From positions 1 to 64,000 of the forward strand of contig NZ_AULT01000007.1 of the NCBI RefSeq assembly GCF_000422425.1: DNA of 64,000 bases, in the 5' to 3' direction. The stretch comes from Oceanospirillum beijerinckii DSM 7166 (GTDB lineage Bacteria; Pseudomonadota; Gammaproteobacteria; Pseudomonadales; Halomonadaceae). The first letter of the stretch is position 1. Each line of letters begins with the position of its first letter. This document shows positions 27,137 through 37,423 of this stretch, piece by piece. The translations under genes were made by a program, and so were the position numbers. The notes beneath the pieces are model-generated. The model was given only the letters and a program-made list of their open reading frames with translations. It was not told the DNA's origin and made no database searches.

Positions 27137-29371
27137 TCACATACCATTAGCCCGTAAAATACGTTGTTCGATACCCTGCCTTAGTACCCCACTGTTTTTA
27201 TAAACCAATGTAAATTTATCCTTGGCACGAGTAATTCCGGTATAGATCAGTTCCTTGCTTAGTACTGGTGAGTTATGTTCCGGTAGTACCAAAACAGTGT
27301 GATTAAACTCTGAACCCTGGGATTTATGCACGGTCATGGCAAACACTGTTTCAACGGCTTGTAAACGGCTAGGCAGAATCCAGCGGATACGCTCAGAGCC
27401 ATCGCCCATGGGGAAAGCAACTCGCAGCATAAGCTTAAAAGAACCATCATTCTGTTTTACGGGAACTTGCAGAGTGATGCCGATATCACCGTTCATCAGT
27501 TTCAGGCTGTAATCGTTGCTGGTGACCAGTACGGGGCGACCGGAATACCAGATTTGGCTCTCACCTTTCAACTTATGACGTAAGATCTCGCGAATACGGA
27601 TATTCAGCCCTTCGATACCCCAGTCGCCACGGCGCAGTGCGGCGAGTAGCTGAAAGCGGGAGTATTGTTTAATTACGCTGGCCGCCCACTGATCCAGTAT
27701 GGCTTGCCGCTCGTTATCCTGTTCCGGTGCCAGAAGCGATGGCTGCTCTGTCTTTGCTCTATCTGAATTCGTGCCCTCTGAATGTGCACTTTTGTTATAA
27801 GTATCAAATGAGAGTGATAACGGTGAAGAGTTCACCATATCCAAATAAGGGCCATAACCATGACGAACCAGTTGCTCAAAGCTTCTGTCTTGCTGATCTT
27901 GAATAACCAACTGATCGATATCCGTTTGCCCTGACTTCAGTGTTTTGATTGCCTGTGAGCTTTGACACTGGTTAACGGCATCCGCCAGCTGCTTAATACC
28001 GCTGTCGTCAGAAAAGCGGTAACTCTTACGCAGCATTGCTACGGCCTGGTCCAGTTTTTTCCCCTGAATATCCTCAAATTGATCGCAGATCTGTTCTCCC
28101 GTTACCCGCTGTAGCCATTGCAGGGTTTCGGGCTGATAGTGGCCTTGATCCGCGCGTTCACACAGGCTACCCAAAACAGAACCTGCCTCTACCGAGGCCA
28201 GCTGATCTTTATCACCCAGTAGGATCAGCCGGGCTTTGGGTTTAAGCGCATCCATCAAGCGGGACATCATTTCCACATCAATCATGGAAGCTTCATCGAC
28301 TACCACAATATCTGCCGTAAGTGGGTTGTGTTTATGATGGCGGAAGTGACGGCTATCAGGACGCGCGCCTAAAAGGCGATGCAGTGTAGTTACCTCGGTT
28401 GGGATATGGGCTCTAACGACTTCATCCATACCAGATCGATTATCATCGTTGAGACCTTGCAGATCCAGACTGGCGATACGACCACTGAGGGATTCATTCA
28501 GTCGGGCAGCGGCTTTACCGGTGGGAGCGGCGAGGGCGATCTGTAGACCTTGGCCGGATTGTTTCAGTGCGACAAACTGCAATAGGGCCAGCAGGTTGAT
28601 AACTGTGGTCGTTTTACCCGTACCTGGGCCGCCGGTAATAATGGCAAAAGCGCTCTTGGCCGCGAGAGCACAAGCTACTTTTTGCCAGTTGGTATCCGTG
28701 GATATATCCGCGTTACCTTTCGGCTTAAACAGGTAGCTTAAGGCTTGCTGGCTATCTTGTTCTGGTAACGTAACGGACAACGATAATAAACGCTCCAGAT
28801 GACTCAGAATCTCTTGCTCGTACTGCCAATAGCGGCGCAGATAGAGCAGTGGGCGAATAACCGTTTTCTCTTTTTTACCTTTGGCCGTGGCTGAAAACTC
28901 AGGCCTTAAAAACAGTACCAGAGGCGCCTGTGCTGAGTTGAGTTCTCTTTCTGTGTCCACCAGTAGATTGTTCTGCTGTAGTGTGACTTGCCATTGGGCA
29001 AGCGTTACCTGTTCCAGCAATTGATCCGGTGTCAGTACGGCTTCGGCCAGTTCTGGTAGATCTTCTGGTGGCATAGAGAGTACAAAGTTGGGGCGTTGCA
29101 GACACTGAGCCAGATCCAGACAGACATGGCCGCGACCCGTTTGATGGCTGGCCAGAGCTGCGGTCAGCAGTACCAGGGCATCCATCTCCTGGGCTTGATC
29201 TTGCAGAAAACGGGCGCAGGCCAGATCCAAGGCTCTTAACCAACCCTTGTCGACCCATTGCTGTAACAGCATCAGCATCACTTGCGGCTGCTGTAAAGCG
29301 GACTCTGCAGTGATCACAGGAGTTTTGGTCTCAGCGTTTAGCCAAGGCATTTGTATAGATTGAGAAAACAT
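27137..29371 (-). CDS. recD: Exonuclease V alpha chain RecD
   Basis: A 744-aa SF1B (5'-3') helicase subunit of RecBCD. Walker A GGPGTGKTTTVINLLA is near residues 243-258, motif II in IVVVDEASMIDVEMMSRL, and the late helicase motifs in TVHKSQGSEFNHTVLV and YTGITRAKDKFTLV. The ATG at 29371 overlaps the recB stop (TGATG) and has GGAGG seven bases upstream; the in-frame GTG at 29377 is too close to that site. About 130 residues longer than E. coli RecD, with low-complexity insertions around residues 490-560. Confidence 0.92.
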   Translation of the reverse strand: MFSQSIQMPWLNAETKTPVITAESALQQPQVMLMLLQQWVDKGWLRALDLACARFLQDQAQEMDALVLLTAALASHQTGRGHVCLDLAQCLQRPNFVLSMPPEDLPELAEAVLTPDQLLEQVTLAQWQVTLQQNNLLVDTERELNSAQAPLVLFLRPEFSATAKGKKEKTVIRPLLYLRRYWQYEQEILSHLERLLSLSVTLPEQDSQQALSYLFKPKGNADISTDTNWQKVACALAAKSAFAIITGGPGTGKTTTVINLLALLQFVALKQSGQGLQIALAAPTGKAAARLNESLSGRIASLDLQGLNDDNRSGMDEVVRAHIPTEVTTLHRLLGARPDSRHFRHHKHNPLTADIVVVDEASMIDVEMMSRLMDALKPKARLILLGDKDQLASVEAGSVLGSLCERADQGHYQPETLQWLQRVTGEQICDQFEDIQGKKLDQAVAMLRKSYRFSDDSGIKQLADAVNQCQSSQAIKTLKSGQTDIDQLVIQDQQDRSFEQLVRHGYGPYLDMVNSSPLSLSFDTYNKSAHSEGTNSDRAKTEQPSLLAPEQDNERQAILDQWAASVIKQYSRFQLLAALRRGDWGIEGLNIRIREILRHKLKGESQIWYSGRPVLVTSNDYSLKLMNGDIGITLQVPVKQNDGSFKLMLRVAFPMGDGSERIRWILPSRLQAVETVFAMTVHKSQGSEFNHTVLVLPEHNSPVLSKELIYTGITRAKDKFTLVYKNSGVLRQGIEQRILRANGM

Positions 29372-32300
29372 CAGCACACCTCCTGGCTGATACCGGCAAA
29401 CAGCTGATCCAGTTGTTCAATTAATATTTTTGCGGGTCTATCGGCAAATACGCCCTGGCTATCGCTATGGCTACCGCGTAGGAACAGATACAGGGCTCCG
29501 CCGATATGCTGATCATAATCGTAGTTCGGTAATCGGGATTTCAGGTGTCGGTGCAACGCCAGAATATAAAGCAGATACTGCATGTCGTAACGCTTTTTCA
29601 GGATCACTTCCAGCATACTGGTGTAGTGATAGTCACTATTCTCCGGGCCGATATAGTTGGATTTCCAGTCGATCACATAATAACGGCCATCGTGTTGTAC
29701 CACCAAATCGATAAAGCCTTTTAACATGCCATTGAGCTCATTGGCTAAGATCTCGGGCCGTGGTTGGCTATTTAAACTGTATTGGCGTACCAGTTGATCC
29801 ATGGTTTGGGTTTTAACGTGGTGGGCTTCAAACCAGAACTCCATCTCAGCCTGGTAGATTTCAAGGGCTGAGAGTTGTAATGGTGAGCGTCTCAGTTCTG
29901 CTTGTGCAGATTGCTGAGAGATCTCGGTACAAGCACTGGCAAAAGCTTGCTCAAGGTCCCAAGGCGTTGATAAGAAATCTTCCAGCCAGAGGTTGAGCGG
30001 ATTGATCCACTGTTGCCATCCCCGCAGCTGACAGCGTCGGCTGAGCATATCCAAACGGGCTATTTTATCACTTACGGCCTGATCAAAGCCTTCTTCTGCA
30101 GCCCATTCCAACAAACCGTGCAGGAAGGTACCGGCATTAGCGCCACGGGGGAATAGATGTAATTCACGTAGCTGCTGTTCGGACTCTGCATCCAGTGCAG
30201 CGGCACTGAGTTGAATATCACCAATCTGATCGGACTCTTCTTCTGCTGTGGCTTGCAGAGCGGTATCAGGCGCATCCGGCAATGATGGCGCTTCTGTTTC
30301 ACTCGGCTCAAACTCATTTAAGGTGTTGAGAGAGGCAGAGCGCTCTATAGCATCACCACCTGTCACCGCACCAGTTTGTAAGCTGGAATAACTGGCGATC
30401 CACCAAGGATCTCTGGGCCGGACCTGACTAATTTGCGCATGTCCCAGAGTTTGCTGATTGATCTCTGCAAAACAAAATTCGGTCGCTTCCGGCAGCTTGC
30501 CCAGTTGGATATAGGAGGATTTTTCTGTCAGCTCAGCCAATGTCAGGTAGAGGCTTTCAGCAGTAAACTCTGCACCGCCATTCAGCAGATAACCCAGCGC
30601 CCCTTTTTCCAGTTGTGGCTTTTTGCTATTACCTACCGCCAGTGGAGCAACGCCTAACCAAGTGGCATATTTTGCGCGGGTGAGGGCAACATACAGTAGA
30701 CGCAGATCTTCACTTAAACGCTCGGCATCGGCCATTAGCCAGCTTTCCGATGCGCCTTTTTTACCGGCCAGTTCCATAATGCGTTCGCCGTTATCCGGCT
30801 GATAACTGAACAGATCACTGGAGGCTTCTTTCCAGCTGGCGATAAATGGCAGAAATACCAGCGGGTACTCCAATCCTTTGGATTTATGAATGGTGACCAC
30901 TTTCACCAGATCATCGTCACTTTCCAGGCGCAGGATAAACTCATCGGCGCTTTCACCAATATGTTCGGCCAGGAAGCGAATCAGGGCGAAATCACCCTCG
31001 ATGGTGCTGGCGCACTCCTGTAGCCATTCCGCCAGATGCAATACGTTGGTCAGACGGCGTTCACCACCGGGTTGAGCCAGCAATCGGGCAGGAAGTTCAA
31101 AGTCGTGCAGCAAACGATGACACATCGCCAGTACACCCTGTTGCCACCACAGACGACGATATAGGCTGAACTGTTCAACCTTGCTTTCCCATGCTAATTC
31201 GTCGTGATTCAATTGGTCTAAGGCTTTAATAGGTAGGTCCAATGTACTGGTCGCCAGTGCATTTCTGAGCAGTGTATCCCGGTTGGGTTCGGCGCAGGCT
31301 TTTAGCCAGGTCAGTAGATCTTCCGCTTCCTGGGTGGCAAATACCGAATCCCGATCTGATAGATAAACACTGTTTACACTGCGGTGAGCCAAAGCCGTTT
31401 GAATAGCATCCGCTTCGGTTTTATTACGTACCAGAATAGCGATATCGCTGGGTTTGATACCTTTAATATCAAGAACTTCTGTGTCTGAGGTTTGTTGATT
31501 GGAAACAGAACTAAAACCGGCTTGGTTTTGCTGGCCCAGATTAAGCAAACGTACAATTTCGCTGGCACTGCTTTCGGCCATAGCAGTACGGTAGAGGGTA
31601 CTGCCAACCTTCTCTGCGCCTTCTTCCGGCAGCAGATACCATAGCTGCATGGCTGGAGCCGTCTGACCCTGAACGATAAAGCTATCACCTTTGCCTTGAG
31701 CATCTACGGCTTCAAACGGTAGCTCATCCCCCTGAAAGCGGAAAGGGCCAAAGGCATAGTTTTTTGCTTGCTCAAACAGCGTATTGGTGGCCTCAACCAC
31801 GCCCTGTGTAGAGCGGAAGTTTTTCTTGAGCGTATGGTGACGGCCTTCAGTCGCAGACTTTGCCTGTAGATAGGTATAGATGTCCGCTCCCCGAAAGGCG
31901 TAAATCGCCTGCTTGGGGTCACCAATCAGTATTAGGCCATTATCGGGATTGTTCTCTTCCAGTTTGTAGGCCGTATTAAAAATACGGTATTGAATCGGAT
32001 CGGTATCCTGAAACTCATCAATCAGGGCGACAGGGAACTGTTGGCGAATACTCGCTGCCAAGGCTTCACCCTGATCACCTTGCAGTGCCTGATCCAGTTG
32101 GCTGAGCAGATCACCAAAGCCCATTTGTGCTTTGGCTTGTTGGCGCTGGTTAAAGGTGTTTTGACACCAGAGGGCGGCATGGATTAACAGCTCTTGTTTT
32201 AAGCTGCTGCCGTCGGTTTCTTCGCTCAGGGCATCCTGCCACTGTTTAATGGCGGTAAATACCGGGAAATCCGGTTCAGGTTGATCCTTGCCTTTTTTAT

Positions 32301-33243
32301 AGGCAAAACGACCACTGGCAAAGTTAACCAGTTTGGATGGGGCTTTTTGGCCCTGTGACCAATCCGCAATCTCCGCTAAAAAGGCGTTAAATTTATCCGG
32401 TTTGCTGGAGTTATGTTTGGTGCCATTTAAGCTGGGTTGCAGCTCAGTCAGGGCTTGCTCAATACCTGCTTTATCTTTTAACCATAGGCTTCTGGCGTTG
32501 TTTTCCAGCTCAATCAGCTGGTTTTGATGGGTGAGTTCCTGCAATAGCCTGTCTGTAACATTAAACTCACCGTTAAGCTCATGGCCCTGATAGTAAATCC
32601 GGCCCGAACTGATCTTTAACAAGGGGAGTAAAGCGTGTTTAAGCGCATCGGGGCTCGGAAAATTCTGCAACACCAGCAGGGCTGCTTCAGGTCTTAGAGA
32701 ATAGAAGTGACTGCGCCAGTAATCCTGTACCACCTGTTCCAGTAGCTCTGATTGATCGGTAACCAGTTCCTGATCAAACAGGCTGCCACTGTGAAACGCA
32801 TGCTCGTGCAGCATACGATGACACCAACCGTGGATGGTGGAGATAGACGACTCATCCATCCATTCAGCGGCTTGAATCAGCTGGCGTGTGCACTGGCTGT
32901 ACTGTTCCGGTTCGATATCCTGACGTAGATGGACCAGAGGATTACCGCTGTCATCCTCTTTCAAATCATCAAACTCGCTTTCAGTTAACGCAAAGATATC
33001 TGCCGCTTCAACCAGCTTGGCGCGGATACGGTCTCTTAGTTCCTGAGTGGCAGCATCGGTAAAGGTTACCACCAGAATTTCGGGTGGCATCAATGGTCGT
33101 TGATAGCCATTTTCGCCGCCATGGCCCAGTACCAGACGAGTGTATAAGTGAGCCAGGGTAAAGGTTTTACCGGTACCGGCACTGGCCTCAATCAGCTGAC
33201 TGCCTTTTAGGGGAAAGCGAATCAGATCCAGTTGCTGGCTCAT
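29371..33243 (-). CDS. recB: Exonuclease V beta chain RecB
   Basis: A 1290-aa helicase-nuclease. Walker A EASAGTGKTFTLAHLYTRL is near residue 18, Walker B in ALIDEFQDTDPIQYRIF near 403, and later UvrD motifs include VVTIHKSKGLEYPLVFLP and LLYVALTRAKYATW. The C-terminal nuclease domain keeps the catalytic core YYVIDWKSNYIG near residue 1190 (Asp-Trp-Lys). Between about 1000 and 1060 a Ser/Glu/Ala-rich linker joins helicase and nuclease. Length is slightly above the E. coli protein. Starts within recC (ATGA overlap) and ends within recD. Confidence 0.95.
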   Translation of the reverse strand: MSQQLDLIRFPLKGSQLIEASAGTGKTFTLAHLYTRLVLGHGGENGYQRPLMPPEILVVTFTDAATQELRDRIRAKLVEAADIFALTESEFDDLKEDDSGNPLVHLRQDIEPEQYSQCTRQLIQAAEWMDESSISTIHGWCHRMLHEHAFHSGSLFDQELVTDQSELLEQVVQDYWRSHFYSLRPEAALLVLQNFPSPDALKHALLPLLKISSGRIYYQGHELNGEFNVTDRLLQELTHQNQLIELENNARSLWLKDKAGIEQALTELQPSLNGTKHNSSKPDKFNAFLAEIADWSQGQKAPSKLVNFASGRFAYKKGKDQPEPDFPVFTAIKQWQDALSEETDGSSLKQELLIHAALWCQNTFNQRQQAKAQMGFGDLLSQLDQALQGDQGEALAASIRQQFPVALIDEFQDTDPIQYRIFNTAYKLEENNPDNGLILIGDPKQAIYAFRGADIYTYLQAKSATEGRHHTLKKNFRSTQGVVEATNTLFEQAKNYAFGPFRFQGDELPFEAVDAQGKGDSFIVQGQTAPAMQLWYLLPEEGAEKVGSTLYRTAMAESSASEIVRLLNLGQQNQAGFSSVSNQQTSDTEVLDIKGIKPSDIAILVRNKTEADAIQTALAHRSVNSVYLSDRDSVFATQEAEDLLTWLKACAEPNRDTLLRNALATSTLDLPIKALDQLNHDELAWESKVEQFSLYRRLWWQQGVLAMCHRLLHDFELPARLLAQPGGERRLTNVLHLAEWLQECASTIEGDFALIRFLAEHIGESADEFILRLESDDDLVKVVTIHKSKGLEYPLVFLPFIASWKEASSDLFSYQPDNGERIMELAGKKGASESWLMADAERLSEDLRLLYVALTRAKYATWLGVAPLAVGNSKKPQLEKGALGYLLNGGAEFTAESLYLTLAELTEKSSYIQLGKLPEATEFCFAEINQQTLGHAQISQVRPRDPWWIASYSSLQTGAVTGGDAIERSASLNTLNEFEPSETEAPSLPDAPDTALQATAEEESDQIGDIQLSAAALDAESEQQLRELHLFPRGANAGTFLHGLLEWAAEEGFDQAVSDKIARLDMLSRRCQLRGWQQWINPLNLWLEDFLSTPWDLEQAFASACTEISQQSAQAELRRSPLQLSALEIYQAEMEFWFEAHHVKTQTMDQLVRQYSLNSQPRPEILANELNGMLKGFIDLVVQHDGRYYVIDWKSNYIGPENSDYHYTSMLEVILKKRYDMQYLLYILALHRHLKSRLPNYDYDQHIGGALYLFLRGSHSDSQGVFADRPAKILIEQLDQLFAGISQEVC

Positions 33244-36200
33244 AGGTTATCCTCTGGGTCGTTAATGCGAATATCGTGGCCTATTAAAGGGCCGTAAATC
33301 GTGTCGGCAAGACTCTCAATCTGCGCATGCTGTAGCGCTAAGAAATCTGGCCAAAAGCGGGCAAAGGCGCTATGACTGTTGATCTCACCTTCACGCATAT
33401 AGTTACCTTCATACATTTCCTGAGGTTTAGCGCCTTCAAACAGAGTGGCAATGGCGGTTTTGCACGGCAATGGCAGTGGTTGATTTAAGCCGATCGTCAG
33501 CTGAGCCATAATACGCTTTAGCTGTAGTGCTGCTTGTTCACCGTTCATGGGTTGTAAGCTCAGATCACCGGTCACCGAGATAATACGGGTTTCTGTTGGT
33601 GCGGCTAACTGAGCCGCCAGATGCAGAACCCAGTAACGTAACAGCACGTGCCAGCGGAAGCGGGTTTTAGCATCGGGCAGGGTGCTGGTTTCCATCAATA
33701 ACTGTACCCGGCTACCGTTTTCTCTGAGTAACAGGCCACTGACCTGATCATTCAGGGTGATTGACTCACTGGCCGTTTTTTTCTTATTAACAGTATCTGT
33801 GTTCACATCTGTATTTGCTGGATCATTTTCACAGACATTTGTTGAGCCATTTACGGAGCTTCGGCCATTATTGAACTCACCACTATCGATACCGCTAAGA
33901 GCCACAAGCTCATCTGATTGAATCGTTAGATGTATATTTTCTACTGCGTCCAGTTGCAACAGAGGCAAACGGGCTTGCTGATAGCTTTGTAGTGCCGGTA
34001 ACAGCTCATTAAACAGATGCTTTTTAACCACTTCGGCAAATGGCCCCATAGGCAGCTGGCCGCTTCGTTCTGCTTTGACAAATAACTGCTGTAATAGATG
34101 GTCGCAGTTCAGCCTTGGCGCTTGATAAAGCTGTTGAGTTAACTCACTGATCATCTGATGGGTGAGCTGCCACTGTTCCAGTGCATTAAAACCAAAACGT
34201 TCTTCGTCCGCTGAGGTTAGATCTTCAGCAAAGAAATTGACTTTGAGTCTATGGTGATAGAAGAACTTCACTGGATTTTTCAGAAAATCACTCAGCTGTT
34301 TCAGGTTCAGTCCGCCTTCCGGTAACACAAAAGGTAGTGCTGCGGTCTGAGCTTGCAGGGATAGCTCTTGTTGAGCAGATTCCTGTGGGTTATGCATCTG
34401 TCGCCATTCACTGGCATAGGTGAATAGCCGTGGGTCACGATTATCCGCAAAGTAGTTTTTACTGAAGGGTTGTAACGGGTGCTCTGTCGTCAGGGCATCC
34501 AATAGGCGCTCACCGCTTTCACGACGTTCATTTAAACGCTCAGGTTTGACTTCTCCCGCCAGGTGCCAACCTGCAGCAATATGATCTCTCAACTGACCAA
34601 CTAACACAGAAGGTGGGCGCTCGGTATTATCGCGAATACTGCGACCGACCCAGCTGATATAAAGTTTTTCCCGTGCGGATAACATCGCTTCCAGGAACAG
34701 GTAGCGGTCATCTTCCCGGCGGGAGCGGTCACCGGGGCGATAATCACTGGCCATAAGGTCAAAATCAGTAGGTTTGCGACTTCTCGGGTAGTCACCGTCG
34801 TTCATACCGAGCAGATAGACCTGTTTAAACGGGATGGCACGCATCGGCATCAGGGTGGCAAAGTTCACTGAACCACCAAGGAATTTCTGTGTTAGAGAAG
34901 GTTGGTCGATACCGGTTAACAGAGATTCCCGTACTGCGAAGAGCGGTAGGGTTTGTTCCAATGCGGCCAGTTCACAAGCGGCCAGCCAGTTTTCCAGAGC
35001 CAGGGTAAAATTAGTCAGCAGGGTTGTATCCTGGGCGTTACTGGCCTGGAAGAAATCCGCAATCATCTGCTGAATCAGCTGTGCCCAGATTTTAGGCGGG
35101 TGATCTTTGCTTAACAGACGATTATAGTGATCCAGCAGTTGAATCAGTTGGGCCAGAGGGCCAATTAGGGCCGCTTCCAAGCCGCCAATTTCGGAGTAGG
35201 GCTCAATCTCATGCCACTCGGTGGTGCCGTTCATATAACCCAGCAACATACGCTTCAGGCCAAAGTACCAGCTGTTTTGGGTTAGAGCTTCAGGGATACC
35301 AAAGGGTGCTCTATGCTGATGATCCAAGCCCCAGCGAATATTTGCCCCTTCAACCCACTGCTTGAGTTTGGGTAGATCATTCTGGTTAATGCCCAAACGG
35401 TTCGCCAGTGCAGGCACTTCCAGTAGGGTTAAAACATCGCTGACATTGATACGGGACTCCGGTAACCGGAACAGAGTTTCCAGGCCCGCCATCATAGGGT
35501 TGCTATGGCGCTGGCCTTGATCCGAAATAGCAAAGGGAATAAAACGATTTTTATCGTCCGGTGAGATACGGCCAAACACAGCTTTAATATGGGGCGCATA
35601 GCGATTGATATCCGGCACCATGACCAGAATATCTCTGGGTTTTAATTCCGGCTTCGCATCAAGGCCTAAACCACCATTGGCACGATTAAACTCGGCCAGT
35701 AGCTGATCATACAGAATCTCCACTTCCCGCAGTGGGCTATGGGCGATATGAAAGACCAGACTGGTATCCTGCGCCGGTTGTAGCTCACAAGCGAGTGATC
35801 GACGTTCACTGATTGGGCGCAGTTCAAAGATGTCATCCTGAATCTGTTGCAGCAGTCCCGGTTCAGACTGATCGGGTAGCGATTCAACGGGTGACTCAAA
35901 CAGATCGATTTTCAGATTGGCCTGATTGAAATGGGTTTCGTACTGGCTACGCTCATCCCGTTCATCCAATAGACGGATATAGTCCCGGCCCTGTTTACCC
36001 CAGGCTGCTAACAAAGGGTGGCCATAGAGATGCATATCTTCCTCAGAAACTCCTTTTGGCGGCTCCTTTGACTGCATCCTTTTATAGTTTTGCCGAAACA
36101 GCTCTTTACCTTCAATCAGATCACCCCAGAAATGCTGACAAGGGTTATGCACGCAGAGCACTACCTGGGTGAGATGAGAGATCGCTTCTAATGCTTCAAG

Positions 36201-37079
36201 CATCTGTTGAGGTAAGGACGAGATACCAAAAACAATAACCCGTCTGGGTAGTTTCTTTGGTCTTTGTTTAATAAATAATTGTTTAGCTCTTACTATAAAA
36301 GCTTGATGTATATTGGATCGACTTAATAGCTCTTTATTGATTAATGAATTATTAATAATACCACCTGATAACTCATCTTGTTTTGATATTAAATACTGTG
36401 TTTCCCACAGTTCAATTTGTTGTTCAATATCTTGTATCAATTGACGCCATAATGCCGGCTGCCACTCTTGCCCCTGAGGGATTTCACGGATCAGATCTCT
36501 CAGACCGTCTGGTAACTCATCACGATTCTCTGACCAGGCTGACAGCCAGTCTGAGCGATAAACCTGATATTGGTCAAACAGATCAGATAACTGTGCGGCA
36601 AGTTGATAAAGACGTCTCTGGTCTTGATCTTCTGCCATAAATTGGCGTAAAGGTTGATACAGTTCGTATTGTGCGTCTGTTTCAGGCAGCTGATTAATCT
36701 GATGCAGAATACGCATCAATCTCCACGTTAATGGGGCTTTGTCAAAAGGAGAAGCTGAGGGCAGATTTTCTAATATAGCTTGGTAACAACGCCATAAAAA
36801 ACGTGCAGGCAAGGTGACATCTAGAGCCGCAGAGATTCCGATTCCAGAATCAATATCGCTACTGGCATTATTAGAGTCTTTAGCAAGGGCCAGTTTTAAC
36901 CATTGCGCGATACCGTTACTCTGAACAAGGATAACTTCATTTTCGAGAGGGGCAAGAGGGGTTTGATTGCACCAATCGACGATTAATTGACGCAGTTGTT
37001 CCAGCTGGTTTCCCTGAATCACCATAAACCCGGGTTGAATAAAGGATGAGGAATCTTGATTTTGAGTGATCTCAGGCAT
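33240..37079 (-). CDS. recC: Exonuclease V gamma chain RecC
   Basis: A 1279-aa Chi-recognition subunit. The beginning of the inactive helicase domain shows ILVQSNGIAQWLKLALA, and later FGISSLPQQMLEAL, ILVMVPDINRYAPHIKAVFG and YLLGMNDGDYPRSRKP are RecC-typical. It is about 150 residues longer than E. coli RecC, with a Ser/Asn/Thr-rich insertion near residues 1060-1110 that has lower similarity to anything I know. It is the first gene of recC-recB-recD; no ptrA gene lies between recC and recB, in contrast to E. coli. Confidence 0.93.
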   Translation of the reverse strand: MPEITQNQDSSSFIQPGFMVIQGNQLEQLRQLIVDWCNQTPLAPLENEVILVQSNGIAQWLKLALAKDSNNASSDIDSGIGISAALDVTLPARFLWRCYQAILENLPSASPFDKAPLTWRLMRILHQINQLPETDAQYELYQPLRQFMAEDQDQRRLYQLAAQLSDLFDQYQVYRSDWLSAWSENRDELPDGLRDLIREIPQGQEWQPALWRQLIQDIEQQIELWETQYLISKQDELSGGIINNSLINKELLSRSNIHQAFIVRAKQLFIKQRPKKLPRRVIVFGISSLPQQMLEALEAISHLTQVVLCVHNPCQHFWGDLIEGKELFRQNYKRMQSKEPPKGVSEEDMHLYGHPLLAAWGKQGRDYIRLLDERDERSQYETHFNQANLKIDLFESPVESLPDQSEPGLLQQIQDDIFELRPISERRSLACELQPAQDTSLVFHIAHSPLREVEILYDQLLAEFNRANGGLGLDAKPELKPRDILVMVPDINRYAPHIKAVFGRISPDDKNRFIPFAISDQGQRHSNPMMAGLETLFRLPESRINVSDVLTLLEVPALANRLGINQNDLPKLKQWVEGANIRWGLDHQHRAPFGIPEALTQNSWYFGLKRMLLGYMNGTTEWHEIEPYSEIGGLEAALIGPLAQLIQLLDHYNRLLSKDHPPKIWAQLIQQMIADFFQASNAQDTTLLTNFTLALENWLAACELAALEQTLPLFAVRESLLTGIDQPSLTQKFLGGSVNFATLMPMRAIPFKQVYLLGMNDGDYPRSRKPTDFDLMASDYRPGDRSRREDDRYLFLEAMLSAREKLYISWVGRSIRDNTERPPSVLVGQLRDHIAAGWHLAGEVKPERLNERRESGERLLDALTTEHPLQPFSKNYFADNRDPRLFTYASEWRQMHNPQESAQQELSLQAQTAALPFVLPEGGLNLKQLSDFLKNPVKFFYHHRLKVNFFAEDLTSADEERFGFNALEQWQLTHQMISELTQQLYQAPRLNCDHLLQQLFVKAERSGQLPMGPFAEVVKKHLFNELLPALQSYQQARLPLLQLDAVENIHLTIQSDELVALSGIDSGEFNNGRSSVNGSTNVCENDPANTDVNTDTVNKKKTASESITLNDQVSGLLLRENGSRVQLLMETSTLPDAKTRFRWHVLLRYWVLHLAAQLAAPTETRIISVTGDLSLQPMNGEQAALQLKRIMAQLTIGLNQPLPLPCKTAIATLFEGAKPQEMYEGNYMREGEINSHSAFARFWPDFLALQHAQIESLADTIYGPLIGHDIRINDPEDNL

Positions 37080-37423
37080 AAATTTTTTCCTGCTCTGGCC
37101 GATATTGAGTTAAGCCGCTGTTTAGCACGCAATTCTATCGAACTGTTGTATCTGTTTCCTGTGAAAATTGTTCTCTTATATGGGCAAGAGTTCAGACTGA
37201 GCCTTTATTCATTTTATTACTTTCGACCTATCATTTACCTGCATGTTTGTCTATCCCGGGCTTATAAGTGATCCGAAGTGTAACAAAATGTAAAAACTGA
37301 TACTAATAACTTTAAAAATATCAGGATTTACTAGGGTTTTTACCAGTATAATATCTGTGTTTTTAATACTACTATAAATGGAATTAATCTAACCCATTAA
37401 GAGACAGAAAAGGACTGACTATC
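37080..37423. other. Divergent intergenic region recC / WYL regulator
   Basis: A 344-base AT-rich gap holding the promoters of both directions. A consensus -10 hexamer TATAAT is at 37347-37352, 71 bases before the WYL gene ATG; its -35 is poor (GGATTT at 17-base spacing), which would suit an activated promoter. No gene is seen. Confidence 0.45.
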
